A DNA stretch of 42,143 nucleotides from Clostridia bacterium. Its GTDB lineage: Bacteria; Bacillota; Clostridia; Oscillospirales; CAG-272. Position 1 is the stretch's first letter. The number at the start of each line of letters is the position of its first letter. This document shows positions 7,787 through 15,725 of this stretch, one piece after another. Where the stretch lies: NCBI GenBank assembly GCA_017545225.1, contig JAFWPR010000131.1, forward strand, positions 1-42,143, given 5' to 3'. Under the pieces are notes generated by a model that was not told the DNA's origin, did not search any database, and was given only the letters and a program-made list of their open reading frames with translations. The position numbers were made by a program, and so were the translations under genes.

Positions 7787-8799
7787 AACGCAAGAATACC
7801 GTAAACGTTTTTTACGCATGCGACGAGATCTACGTTCCGTATCTCTCGGTCTCACTGCTTTCCCTGATCGAACACACCGACAAAAACCGCGTTTACCACA
7901 TAACTATCCTCGAAAACGACATTTCCGACAGCAGTAAAACAAAGCTCCGCGCAATGTCCGCAGAAAACATAACTCTCTCATTTACCAACGTTTCCGATAA
8001 ACTGAACGGAATCGCCGACAAACTCTCGCTGCGCGACTATTACAGCCTGTCGATATACTTTCGGCTCTTTATTCCCGCGTTGTTTCCTCAATTGGACAAA
8101 GCCGTTTATCTCGATTCTGACACTGTTCTGCTCGCCGATATCGGCGAACTTTACGATACCGTGCTGCGCGATAAAGTGCTTGTAGCCGCGGTGCCGGACG
8201 CGGTCGTCGCAAGCGAAGAATTATTTCGCCGTTACGCAGAAGAGGGCGTGGGAACAGACAATTACCGCTCCTACTTCAATTCCGGAGTATTGGTAATGAA
8301 TCTTGCCGCTATGAGAAAGATAGATCTAGCCGGTATTTTTCTGACTTTGCTCACAACCTATGATTTTAAGACGGTATGCCCCGACCAGGATTACCTCAAC
8401 GTGATCTGCCGTGGCAGAGTCCGTTTTCTCGGCAAAGAATGGAACCGTATGACTGTAGATAATACGTCCTCCTGCCGCCGTTTGAAACTGATCCATTACA
8501 ATATGTACTTCAAGCCGTGGTTCTATGATAACGTACCGTACCACGAATTCTTTGATCTGTATGCGACGCGCACGCCGTTCACCGAACAGATCAAAGATGC
8601 TAAGGCCGGATTCACCGAAGAGAAGCGAAACGCCAACGAAAAAGCGGGTAATGCGCTTCGCCGCTCCGTACAAAAAATCATCGACTCACCGGACAATTTT
8701 CGCAAAATACTTTTCAAACAAGAAAACGACCTCTCTCTTTATTATCAAATAGAAAGCATGAACACTAATCAATTGAGCGCTCCATTGCCAGCCCGCTGA
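7783..8799 (+). CDS. Glycosyltransferase family 8 protein
   Basis: A 338-residue GT8 enzyme similar in order and length of motifs to the one at 4959: NVFYACDEIYVPYLSVSLLS at the start, metal-binding DSD in AVYLDSDTVLL, FNSGVLVMNL, PDQDYLNVICRGRV and HYNMYFKPW. A charged C-terminal tail of about 70 residues follows. Its ATG overlaps the previous stop codon (ATGA), and GGAGGA lies 6 bases upstream. Being a paralogue of the 4959 gene, it may add a further sugar to the same acceptor; this is inference. The transcript probably ends at the terminator at 8984. Confidence 0.9.
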   Translation: MKRKNTVNVFYACDEIYVPYLSVSLLSLIEHTDKNRVYHITILENDISDSSKTKLRAMSAENITLSFTNVSDKLNGIADKLSLRDYYSLSIYFRLFIPALFPQLDKAVYLDSDTVLLADIGELYDTVLRDKVLVAAVPDAVVASEELFRRYAEEGVGTDNYRSYFNSGVLVMNLAAMRKIDLAGIFLTLLTTYDFKTVCPDQDYLNVICRGRVRFLGKEWNRMTVDNTSSCRRLKLIHYNMYFKPWFYDNVPYHEFFDLYATRTPFTEQIKDAKAGFTEEKRNANEKAGNALRRSVQKIIDSPDNFRKILFKQENDLSLYYQIESMNTNQLSAPLPAR

Positions 8800-8879
8800 A
8801 TACGTCGGTAGCGGTCGTTCGCACGTAAAGATACTGTCAGTGCAGCCGACTTGATGAGATGAAAAATGGGCGCTTGTCA

Positions 8880-8971
8880 TATCATCCGGGTCCTTAGGAC
8901 CCACCTTCACCTCAAGGGGAAGGCTTTTAGATCCTTCGACTTCAGCCTACGGCTTTCGCTCAGATGACACG
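8880..8971. repeat. Two abutting interspersed repeat modules
   Basis: Module A (about 8880-8928), read on the minus strand, runs CCTTCCCCTTGAGGTGAAGG, then GGGTCCTAAGGACCC and GGATGATATGAC; it resembles palindromic intergenic elements that I recall from Clostridia genomes. Module B (8929-8971) begins AGATCCTTCGACTTC and ends CGCTCAGATGACACG, and matches the repeat at 32066. The rest of the 8800-9025 gap shows no gene. Confidence 0.7.
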
Positions 8972-8983
8972 TTATTTTGAAGC

Positions 8984-9012
8984 AAAAAAGGCGTCGGCAC
9001 GACGCCTTTTTT
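8984..9012. terminator. Bidirectional terminator between convergent genes
   Basis: A 12-bp stem (8984-8995 with 9001-9012) around GGCAC, with six A and six T at its ends. It can end the GT8 operon and the opposing SLH-protein gene. Confidence 0.88.
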
Positions 9013-9025
9013 GATTTGTTCAAAG

Positions 9026-11659
9026 TCAGTTTGTACGGTCGCGGTAAAGGAATGTTACTACTTGTCCTCTGGTGCAGGTGTCGGACGGGGAGAAGGTCTT
9101 CGCAGTCGTGCCGAGGGTGATACCCTTCTCGACCGCCCAGAGAACGGCATCCTTGAAGTAATCGCCGTCTTTCACGTCGCCGAACGGATTGTCCGACGAG
9201 GTCGGGGCGGGACTCCCCTCCGATCTGTACAGGAACGTCACGATCTGCCCTCTCGTGCAGGTATCCTCGGGCGAGAACGTATTCTGCGAGGTCCCGAGAG
9301 TGATCCCCTTTTCGACCGCCCAGAGAACGGCTTTGTAATAGTATTCGCCGTTTTTCACGTCGCTGAAAGGATTCTTCGCGTTCGCAGGTTCGGGAGAACC
9401 CGCCGCGCGCCACAGGAAGGTCACGACCTGACCGCGGGTGCATCCGTCCTCGGGAGAGAAAGTGGTCGCGCTCGTTCCCGAAGTGACGCCGTTCCTGACC
9501 GCCCACGTGACCGCCGGCTCGTAATAAGCGTCGGCGGGAACGTCGTTGAAGATCTCGTAAGCGCGCTTTGAGATCGCCGCTTCATACGCTTCTTTCACGT
9601 CATCCGCATTCATCGTGCCCTCGTACACTCTGACGAGGTTGACGCTGCCCGAGAATGGGTAGCGCACGGTACCGGACAAGGGGGCAAAATCGCCGATGAA
9701 GAACTCAGACGCCTCATCGAACGCAGGTTGATCGAGACCGCCCGTGACCTGTCCGCTGTCGACGAACTCGCCGTTCAGATAGAGTCTGACTTCAAGCCCG
9801 TCGTAGGTCGCGACGGCGTGATACCATTTGCCGTCCTCGATCGGAGCGGAGGCGATAAGACGCTCTTTCATCGAAGCGTTGTTGATAGAGCGGAAATTGC
9901 CCCACAGATAGAGCTTGCCACCCTCGATACGGAGTCCGGAACTCGCCGAATCGGCGCTTCCCATCACGAACTGAGCCTCATCGGTGCTCTGCGCCTTGAA
10001 ATACGCCTCGTAGGTGAAACCGAAGCGGATTTTCTCATAATCTTCCTTAGTGAAAGAATAACCGATCGGGCCGAAACCCTGAAGCTGGATCGCTTTCCTG
10101 CCGATATCGGCGGCGTCGGTGATCCTGAGTCTGACCGGCTGCTCGATGATCTCGCGGCCGTACGTCTCGTCGATCGAATTCTTCGACGCGTCGACTTCAA
10201 GGATCGGCTCGGCGGGGTATTTCGCCTCGACGTGGCCCACGTTGACGGGGCCCGCCGTCAGCGCGGACGAGTTCTTTCCGTATCCGGTCATCGCGATCAC
10301 CTTGACGGTGTAATCGGTATCGGGCTTGAGTCCGGGAACGGGGACGTTCCACTCCGGGCGCTGTTCGGTGAGCTGCGAGTCGTTCAGAACGTAGAACGTC
10401 ATCTTTTCGTCTTCGTTTTCGGTTTCTATGAGCCGGATGCGGTAACGCCATATATAGTCGTACGCCTTATCCGACGCAGAGGACGCCGACGGGAAGTGAA
10501 CGACGATCGTATCGTGGTTGTCCTCATAGGTAACGGTGAGTTCCGCGCCGTCCGGGAAAGACGGAGCCGCAACGTTCTCGGCGTACGTGCCCGCACCCGA
10601 AGACGTTTTGTAAATGAGTCCGTTCGGGTCCACGACGATCGGCTGGTCTCCGAATACGTATTCGCCCTTCGAGATATCGATCCTGCGGAGGACGGCGGTC
10701 CCGTTCCTCATCACGTCGACGAGGACGAGCGCGCAGGAGTTCACGCAGTTATCGGTGAGCGGGTCGCCCGTGCGTCCGGTCTCGGGATTGATCGGATCGT
10801 TCGAGCCTCCCCAGAAATGTCCCATGACGCCGGCGCGGATATGTGTGAATCCGCGGTCCTGATCGATGAATTCTGACATGTTATAGTAGAACGTGTGAGA
10901 GTGACCCGTAAACATAATGAAATTCGGGTGTTCCGCGAAAAGTTTGAGTTCGTTCTCCGTCCAGTTGGAAGTCGATTCCGTCTTCGTACCGGTGGGTATG
11001 CGGTGGTGCGCCATACCGATAATGATGCCGGTATAGCCGCTGTCGTCGATCTGTTTGAAGGAATCGACGATGAAATCCTCGATCGCCTTCGACTTGTAGT
11101 TACCGGAATCCTGCTCGTCGGCGGGGCTGATCTTGATGATCGGCACGCCGTTGATCCAGTAAAGGCCACAGGCGTCCTGACCGGTACATCTCTCGAACCG
11201 CTCGACGTGGCTTTCGCTCGCGTCGAGATACTCGTGGTTTCCCATTGAAAGCAAGACCGTTCCGACGGCTCCTTCCGAAGTACCGAATACGTATTCGCCT
11301 GTCGCGGGAGCGGGGATCGCGGCGTTCCTGTTTACGAGCTCCATGACCTCGGCGTACGCATCCGGCTTGGAATTGTCCGTTACGTCTCCGCAGATACCGA
11401 GCATATCGACTCCGCCGATCGCGGACAGCGCACGGAAAGTGTAATCGAGTTTAGCGTATGGGTAATACTGCCCCGCGCCCATGTGAAGGTCCGCGCCGAT
11501 CGCGAATCGCGCGACGACGTCGTCGCTCTTTTCGAGCGGCTCCCATACGGCGTTTTCCGGGACCCAGTTCCCGTCCTCGAGATGACCCGCCAACGCTGCG
11601 GTCGCGAGGTACGACGTGAGGAATAAAACGGAGAGGATGACGGATATCAGTTTTTTCAT
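9026..11659 (-). CDS. Secreted metallophosphatase with Fn3-like, LamG-like and three SLH domains
   Basis: An 877-residue exported protein. Residues 1-25 are a signal peptide (MKKLISVILSV core, then ATAALAG). A calcineurin-like metallophosphoesterase domain follows, with D-L-H (57-59), GDVTD (91-95), GNHE (140-143), AHHR and GHSH (252-255), all the usual metal ligands. Next come a region resembling fibronectin type III (about 365-485), a LamG/concanavalin-like domain (about 490-690), and three S-layer homology repeats (about 700-877), each with a WAV...GIT(L/S)GT and CTRGQ(V/I)VTFL pattern. It probably sits on the cell wall and cleaves phosphate esters outside the cell. I chose ATG 11659 over GTG 11668 because AGGAC is better spaced from it. 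Confidence 0.9.
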   Translation of the reverse strand: MKKLISVILSVLFLTSYLATAALAGHLEDGNWVPENAVWEPLEKSDDVVARFAIGADLHMGAGQYYPYAKLDYTFRALSAIGGVDMLGICGDVTDNSKPDAYAEVMELVNRNAAIPAPATGEYVFGTSEGAVGTVLLSMGNHEYLDASESHVERFERCTGQDACGLYWINGVPIIKISPADEQDSGNYKSKAIEDFIVDSFKQIDDSGYTGIIIGMAHHRIPTGTKTESTSNWTENELKLFAEHPNFIMFTGHSHTFYYNMSEFIDQDRGFTHIRAGVMGHFWGGSNDPINPETGRTGDPLTDNCVNSCALVLVDVMRNGTAVLRRIDISKGEYVFGDQPIVVDPNGLIYKTSSGAGTYAENVAAPSFPDGAELTVTYEDNHDTIVVHFPSASSASDKAYDYIWRYRIRLIETENEDEKMTFYVLNDSQLTEQRPEWNVPVPGLKPDTDYTVKVIAMTGYGKNSSALTAGPVNVGHVEAKYPAEPILEVDASKNSIDETYGREIIEQPVRLRITDAADIGRKAIQLQGFGPIGYSFTKEDYEKIRFGFTYEAYFKAQSTDEAQFVMGSADSASSGLRIEGGKLYLWGNFRSINNASMKERLIASAPIEDGKWYHAVATYDGLEVRLYLNGEFVDSGQVTGGLDQPAFDEASEFFIGDFAPLSGTVRYPFSGSVNLVRVYEGTMNADDVKEAYEAAISKRAYEIFNDVPADAYYEPAVTWAVRNGVTSGTSATTFSPEDGCTRGQVVTFLWRAAGSPEPANAKNPFSDVKNGEYYYKAVLWAVEKGITLGTSQNTFSPEDTCTRGQIVTFLYRSEGSPAPTSSDNPFGDVKDGDYFKDAVLWAVEKGITLGTTAKTFSPSDTCTRGQVVTFLYRDRTN

Positions 11660-11692
11660 TTTTCGCACGTCCTGTCTTTAGTTTCTTTTTTT

Positions 11693-11721
11693 ATTTTAAG
11701 ACAAGAACGGTTCAAAGTCAA
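11693..11721 (-). promoter_or_regulatory. Predicted promoter of the SLH metallophosphatase
   Basis: TTGACT (11716-11721), a 17-base spacer and TAAAAT (11693-11698). The -35 box overlaps the stop codon of spoIIR, so the secreted protein can be expressed apart from the sporulation gene. Confidence 0.65.
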
Positions 11722-12323
11722 TATTCAAAGCCGAACCATCCGGCGAAAAGCTCGAGTATTTTGAAGCGGACGCGGTACTTTACGCCCGAGTCTTTTTTCA
11801 CCGCACCGTACTGCTCGGGAGTGAATCCCGTGCCGATGAAATCCTTCTCGGCGTCTTCCGCGAGCGCCGTGCAGAACGACGGGAAGAGGATACACCACCA
11901 GTTCTTCCCCTCCCCGCCGCCGAGCGTGACGCGCAGGGAGTCGTATTCGCCCGCGGGGAGCGCGAAGTCGTCGTACTCCCTCTCGGGGTACCTCTCACGG
12001 GTGAAAGTCACGGCGACGGGATCTTCGTTTCCTTCCGCGGCGAGCGTCTCGCGCGCCGCAGCTTCGACGAGGGAGAGAGAGTCCGCGACGACCGTCTTCG
12101 CCTCGCCGCGATCACTGACGCCTTCGAGTTTTTCGCCGAGCGCGGAGAGGACCGCGTCGCGCACTTTGAGTTTGAGCGCCTGATCCTCCGCGCCGTCCGA
12201 CGCGGCGATCACGTGCAGGCGTATGACGCCGTCGTAGATTTCCTGTTCGCCTCTTACGGGAAGAAAAGTCAGCGCGAGAGCGGCGAGAATAAGGCACGTG
12301 CCGGAAATAAGTATTTTTCTCAT
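11718..12323 (-). CDS. spoIIR: Stage II sporulation protein R
   Basis: A 201-residue protein with one N-terminal membrane/signal segment (ILISGTCLILAALALTFLP). The family signatures are clear: IRLHVIAASDGAEDQALKLK after the segment, LPAGEYDSLRVTLG, and GKNWWCILFPSFC. In Bacillus subtilis SpoIIR is made in the forespore and crosses the intermembrane space to trigger SpoIIGA processing of pro-sigma-E in the mother cell. The gene therefore marks an endospore-forming ancestry. I chose the ATG at 12323, with GGAG 6 bases upstream; the codon two positions earlier is TTG. A forespore promoter could not be identified with confidence. Confidence 0.93.
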   Translation of the reverse strand: MRKILISGTCLILAALALTFLPVRGEQEIYDGVIRLHVIAASDGAEDQALKLKVRDAVLSALGEKLEGVSDRGEAKTVVADSLSLVEAAARETLAAEGNEDPVAVTFTRERYPEREYDDFALPAGEYDSLRVTLGGGEGKNWWCILFPSFCTALAEDAEKDFIGTGFTPEQYGAVKKDSGVKYRVRFKILELFAGWFGFEY

Positions 12324-12337
12324 TTTCAACTCCGTAT

Positions 12338-12379
12338 AAAAAAGATCCGCCGGCGGGGACGCCGCCTGACGGATCTTTT
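12338..12379. terminator. Terminator between the EIIC-like gene and spoIIR
   Basis: Outer arms 12338-12349 and 12370-12379 pair, and a GC-rich inner stem extends the hairpin. On the minus strand it ends in six T, which would stop transcripts from the EIIC-like gene before spoIIR. Confidence 0.8.
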
Positions 12380-12395
12380 CCCATTTTTTCGGATT

Positions 12396-13469
12396 TTATG
12401 CTTTCTTTACGAGCGTTAGTTTGAGGTCGCCGTCTTTGATCCACCCGATCTTGCGCAGAACGAGACCGAACGCCCACGTAAGGACTGCGGGGAGGATGAA
12501 GCAGATCAGAGCGAAGCCGATCCAGTCGAATACGCCGGGCGTGGCCGCCGTTGCCCCGGCTGCGACCGCCGCCTCGGACGGCGTGAACCATCCGGTGATG
12601 ACGCCGATCTGACCGACGAAACCGCACGTTCCCATACCGGCGGAGACCGGCGTGCCGTTCATCGTCATCCTGAAGAGACACGTGGCAAGCGGTCCGGTTA
12701 TCGCGGAGGTGAGGATCGGGGGTATCCATATCCGCGGGTTCTTTACGATATTGCCCATCTGGAGCATCGAGGTGCCTACGCCCTGCGAGATCAGGCCGCC
12801 CCATTTCTTTTCACGGAACGACATGACGGCGAAGCCGACCATCTGCGCGCAGCATCCGGCGACCGCCGCGCCGCCCGCGAGCCCCGTAAGCCCGAGCGCC
12901 GCGCAGATCGCGGCGGAGGAGATCGGAAGCGTGAGCGCGATACCGACGATCACAGAGACGAGAATGCCCATAAGGAACGGCTGAAGATCGGTAGCCCACA
13001 TGATCGCGTTCCCTACCCAGCTTGCCGCAGTGCCGATTGGCGGCGCGATCAGAACGGCAAGCGCGACGCCTGAAACGACCGTGACGAGCGGCGTCACGAG
13101 AATATCGATCTTCGTTTTCTTCGATACGAGTCTGCCGAGTTCGGCGGCTACGATAGCGATTATGAGAACTGCGAGCGGTCCGCCCGCTCCGCCCTTGGCG
13201 TTTGCCGCCCAGCCGACCGCGGTGAGCGAAAAGAGAACGAGCGGATCGGCGCTGAGCGCGTACCCGATGGCGACCGCCATCGCGGGACCCGCCATTTCGA
13301 ACGCGAACTGCCCCACCTCGGTGATGAATGCGACGCCGGTCAGCTGACCGACCGTCTTGATTATCGTCCCTATGAGAAGACTGCAGAAAAGCCCCTGCGC
13401 CATCGCGCCCATGGCGTCGATAAAATAACGCTTCGCGGCTTTTTTAAGTATCTCTTTGACTTTTGCCAA
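12396..13469 (-). CDS. PTS EIIC-like membrane protein (PTS_EIIC_2 / PfoR-type)
   Basis: A 357-residue, very hydrophobic protein with about ten membrane segments, resembling the PTS_EIIC_2 family that includes the clostridial PfoR protein. Family-like segments are IGYALSADPLVLFSL, the Gly/Ala-rich GWAANAKGGAGGPLAVL loop, and GTSMLQMGNIVKNPRIWIPP. No EIIA or EIIB gene is in the window, so sugar transport through phosphorylation is uncertain. I chose the TTG at 13469, giving LAKVKEIL, because GGGAGG lies 9 bases upstream; the in-frame ATG at 13520 is inside the predicted promoter. A terminator follows. The role, transport or regulation, remains open. Confidence 0.78.
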   Translation of the reverse strand: MAKVKEILKKAAKRYFIDAMGAMAQGLFCSLLIGTIIKTVGQLTGVAFITEVGQFAFEMAGPAMAVAIGYALSADPLVLFSLTAVGWAANAKGGAGGPLAVLIIAIVAAELGRLVSKKTKIDILVTPLVTVVSGVALAVLIAPPIGTAASWVGNAIMWATDLQPFLMGILVSVIVGIALTLPISSAAICAALGLTGLAGGAAVAGCCAQMVGFAVMSFREKKWGGLISQGVGTSMLQMGNIVKNPRIWIPPILTSAITGPLATCLFRMTMNGTPVSAGMGTCGFVGQIGVITGWFTPSEAAVAAGATAATPGVFDWIGFALICFILPAVLTWAFGLVLRKIGWIKDGDLKLTLVKKA

Positions 13470-13502
13470 CTCCGTTTCCTCCCGGATTATCTCTTTGTGA
13501 AC

Positions 13503-13531
13503 ATTATAGACTATTTTCACGGATTATTCAA
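13503..13531 (-). promoter_or_regulatory. Predicted promoter of the EIIC-like gene
   Basis: TTGAAT (13526-13531), a 17-base spacer and consensus TATAAT (13503-13508). It decides the start codon: translation must begin downstream, at the TTG at 13469. Confidence 0.75.
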
Positions 13532-13555
13532 TCTACCTTTTTTACATAAATACCG

Positions 13556-13584
13556 TTGTAAAAAGGGTCAGATTATGGTATATT
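13556..13584 (+). promoter_or_regulatory. Predicted promoter of pgk-tpiA
   Basis: TTGTAA (13556-13561), a 17-base spacer ending in TGG, and TATATT (13579-13584). GAAAGGAA then precedes the ATG at 13625. Confidence 0.65.
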
Positions 13585-13624
13585 ATTGTCGTATGCGAAA
13601 AAATCAGAATGAAAGGAACCCAAC

Positions 13625-14812
13625 ATGGATTACAACAAGAAAACGGTAGAGGACATTGACGTAAAAGGCAAAAAGGTCCTCGTAAGATGTGATTTCAACG
13701 TACCCCTGAAGGACGGCGTCATCACCGACGAAAACCGTATCGTCGGCGCGCTGCCCACCATTCAGTATCTTATCGGTCAGGGAGCGAAAGTCATTCTCTG
13801 CTCTCACATGGGCAGACCGAAGGGCGAATTCAATATGAAATATTCTCTCGCGCCCGTCGCGGAGAGACTGTCCGCTAAACTCGGCCGCAAGGTAGAGCTT
13901 GCCGCCGACGTCATCGGCCCCGACGCCAAGGCGAAAGCCGCGGCTCTCGGCGAAGGCGACGTTCTCCTCCTCGAAAACGTCCGTTTCCACGCCGAAGAGG
14001 AAAAGAACGATCCCGCGTTCGCGAAGGAACTCGCCTCCATGGCCGAGATCTACGTGAACGACGCGTTCGGAACCGCTCACAGAGCGCACGCCTCCACCGC
14101 GGGCGTCGCAGATTATCTGCCCGCCGTCTGCGGATATCTCATCCAAAAAGAGATCTCCATCATGGGCAAGGCGCTCGCGGATCCCGCCCGTCCGTTCGTG
14201 GCTATCCTCGGCGGAGCGAAGGTCTCCGACAAGATCGGCGTCATCAACAACCTCATTGAAAAAGTCGACACGCTCATCATCGGCGGTGGTATGGCGTACA
14301 CGTTCTTCCGCGCGCTCGGAAACTCGACCGGCACCTCGATATGCGAGGAGGACAAGCTCGATCTCGCGCTCGAACTGATCAAGAAAGCGAAAGATCGCGG
14401 CGTCAACTTCCTGCTCCCCGTCGACAACATCATCGGTCGCGAGTATAAGGAAGACACCACGTTCATGAGAATATATTCCGACTCCATTCCGGACGGATGG
14501 ATGGGTCTCGACATCGGCGAGAAGACTCAGGAACTCTTCGCAAAGTCGATAGAGGGCGCCGGTACCGTCGTTTGGAACGGCCCGATGGGCGTCTCCGAGT
14601 GGGAGAACTTCGCTTCCGGTACGCGCGCGGTAGCGCGTGCGGTAGCCGAGTCCGGCGCGGTCTCGATCATCGGCGGCGGCGACTCCGCGGCTGCTGTCGA
14701 GCAGCTCGGATTTGCCGACAAGATGACGCACATCTCCACGGGCGGCGGCGCGTCTCTTGAATTCCTTGAAGGGCTTGAGCTCCCCGGGATCGCTTGCCTG
14801 CAAGACAAATAA
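13625..14812 (+). CDS. pgk: Phosphoglycerate kinase
   Basis: A 395-residue protein of normal family length. It converts 1,3-bisphosphoglycerate and ADP to 3-phosphoglycerate and ATP in glycolysis. Visible signatures are [14 protein letters not shown] near the N-terminus, [60 protein letters not shown] and the C-terminal GGGDSAAAV...[15 protein letters not shown]. It has a good ribosome site and its own promoter, and is followed 52 bases later by tpiA, a common glycolytic pairing. A short hairpin lies between the two. Confidence 0.98.
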   Translation: MDYNKKTVEDIDVKGKKVLVRCDFNVPLKDGVITDENRIVGALPTIQYLIGQGAKVILCSHMGRPKGEFNMKYSLAPVAERLSAKLGRKVELAADVIGPDAKAKAAALGEGDVLLLENVRFHAEEEKNDPAFAKELASMAEIYVNDAFGTAHRAHASTAGVADYLPAVCGYLIQKEISIMGKALADPARPFVAILGGAKVSDKIGVINNLIEKVDTLIIGGGMAYTFFRALGNSTGTSICEEDKLDLALELIKKAKDRGVNFLLPVDNIIGREYKEDTTFMRIYSDSIPDGWMGLDIGEKTQELFAKSIEGAGTVVWNGPMGVSEWENFASGTRAVARAVAESGAVSIIGGGDSAAAVEQLGFADKMTHISTGGGASLEFLEGLELPGIACLQDK

Positions 14813-14817
14813 TTTCG

Positions 14818-14842
14818 AAAAGGGGGGCGACGCTCCCCTTTT
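14818..14842 (+). terminator. Intercistronic hairpin between pgk and tpiA
   Basis: AAAAGGGG pairs with CCCCTTTT, and a further three base pairs (one G-U) close a 3-base loop. The T run is part of the stem, so it may act as a weak terminator, attenuator or mRNA stabiliser, giving unequal expression of the two genes. Confidence 0.5.
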
Positions 14843-14864
14843 CTGACAAACGGAGAAGGATAAA

Positions 14865-15632
14865 ATGAAAAAAGAAGTACGCAAAGCAGTAATCGCGGGC
14901 AACTGGAAAATGAATATGACGCCGTCGCAGGCGAAGGAAGCCGTCGCCGCGACCGCTAAGCTCGTCGAGGGCAAGAGCGGATGCGACGTCGTTCTCTGCG
15001 TGCCGTTCGTTGATATCGCGGCTGCGATCGAGGCGGCGAAGGGTACGAACGTGAAGATCGGCGCTCAGAACGTCCACTTCGAGAAGAAGGGCGCGTTCAC
15101 GGGCGAGGTCTCCGCGGATATGCTCCTTGAGACGGGCGCGGAATACGTCATTGTCGGTCACAGCGAGAGAAGACAGTATTTCGGCGAGACGGACGAGACC
15201 GTCAACAAGCGCGCTAAAGCGGCGCTCGACGCGGGCCTCACCGTTATCCTCTGCCTCGGTGAAGTGCTCGAACAGAGGCAGGCGGGCATCACCGCCGAGA
15301 TCGTCTCGATGCAGACGAAGCTCGACCTCGCGGGCATTTCCGAGGAACAGATGAAGCGTGTCATTATCGCTTACGAACCGGTTTGGGCGATCGGAACGGG
15401 TCTTACGGCGACGCCGGAACAGGCGGACGAGGCGTGCGGGATCATCCGCTGCGTGATCGCGGAGCTTTATTCGACAGAGCTCGCCGAAGCGACCGTGATC
15501 CAGTACGGCGGTTCTATGAACGACGGCAACGCCGCGGAGCTTCTCTCGAAGGTCAACGTGGACGGCGGCCTCATCGGGGGCGCGTCGCTCGTACCCGAGA
15601 AGTTCTCAAAGATAGTGGATGCCGCACAGTAA
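14865..15632 (+). CDS. tpiA: Triose-phosphate isomerase
   Basis: A 255-residue enzyme that interconverts glyceraldehyde 3-phosphate and dihydroxyacetone phosphate. Active-site residues are all visible: Asn13 and Lys15 in AGNWKMN, catalytic His99 in VIVGHSERR, and catalytic Glu171 in IAYEPVWAIGTG. The phosphate-binding loops YGGSM and GGLIGGASL are near the C-terminus. GGAGAAGGA precedes the ATG. It is the second gene of the pgk operon. Confidence 0.98.
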   Translation: MKKEVRKAVIAGNWKMNMTPSQAKEAVAATAKLVEGKSGCDVVLCVPFVDIAAAIEAAKGTNVKIGAQNVHFEKKGAFTGEVSADMLLETGAEYVIVGHSERRQYFGETDETVNKRAKAALDAGLTVILCLGEVLEQRQAGITAEIVSMQTKLDLAGISEEQMKRVIIAYEPVWAIGTGLTATPEQADEACGIIRCVIAELYSTELAEATVIQYGGSMNDGNAAELLSKVNVDGGLIGGASLVPEKFSKIVDAAQ

Positions 15633-15652
15633 AATATTCAACACAGTAAAGC

Positions 15653-15693
15653 GGGCGGGCTTGCATATCGACGTATGCAAACCCGCCCTTTGC
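15653..15693. terminator. Terminator between tpiA and the opposing gene
   Basis: A 15-position stem (15653-15667 with 15674-15688, one mismatch) with a 6-base loop, followed by TTTGCTT. It probably also serves the minus-strand gene ending at 15726. Confidence 0.65.
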
Positions 15694-15725
15694 TTGTAAG
15701 GCAGTTGACAAGTTACCTGCCTTTT

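Noticed and set aside
12370..12401. GCATA plus a GG-AA element upstream of spoIIR as a sigma-F promoter
   Set aside because: The -10 part mismatches the consensus at several positions and a terminator lies between it and the gene.
13604..14974. 456-residue open frame on the minus strand, opposite pgk
   Set aside because: pgk is certain on the other strand, and this frame has no family features.
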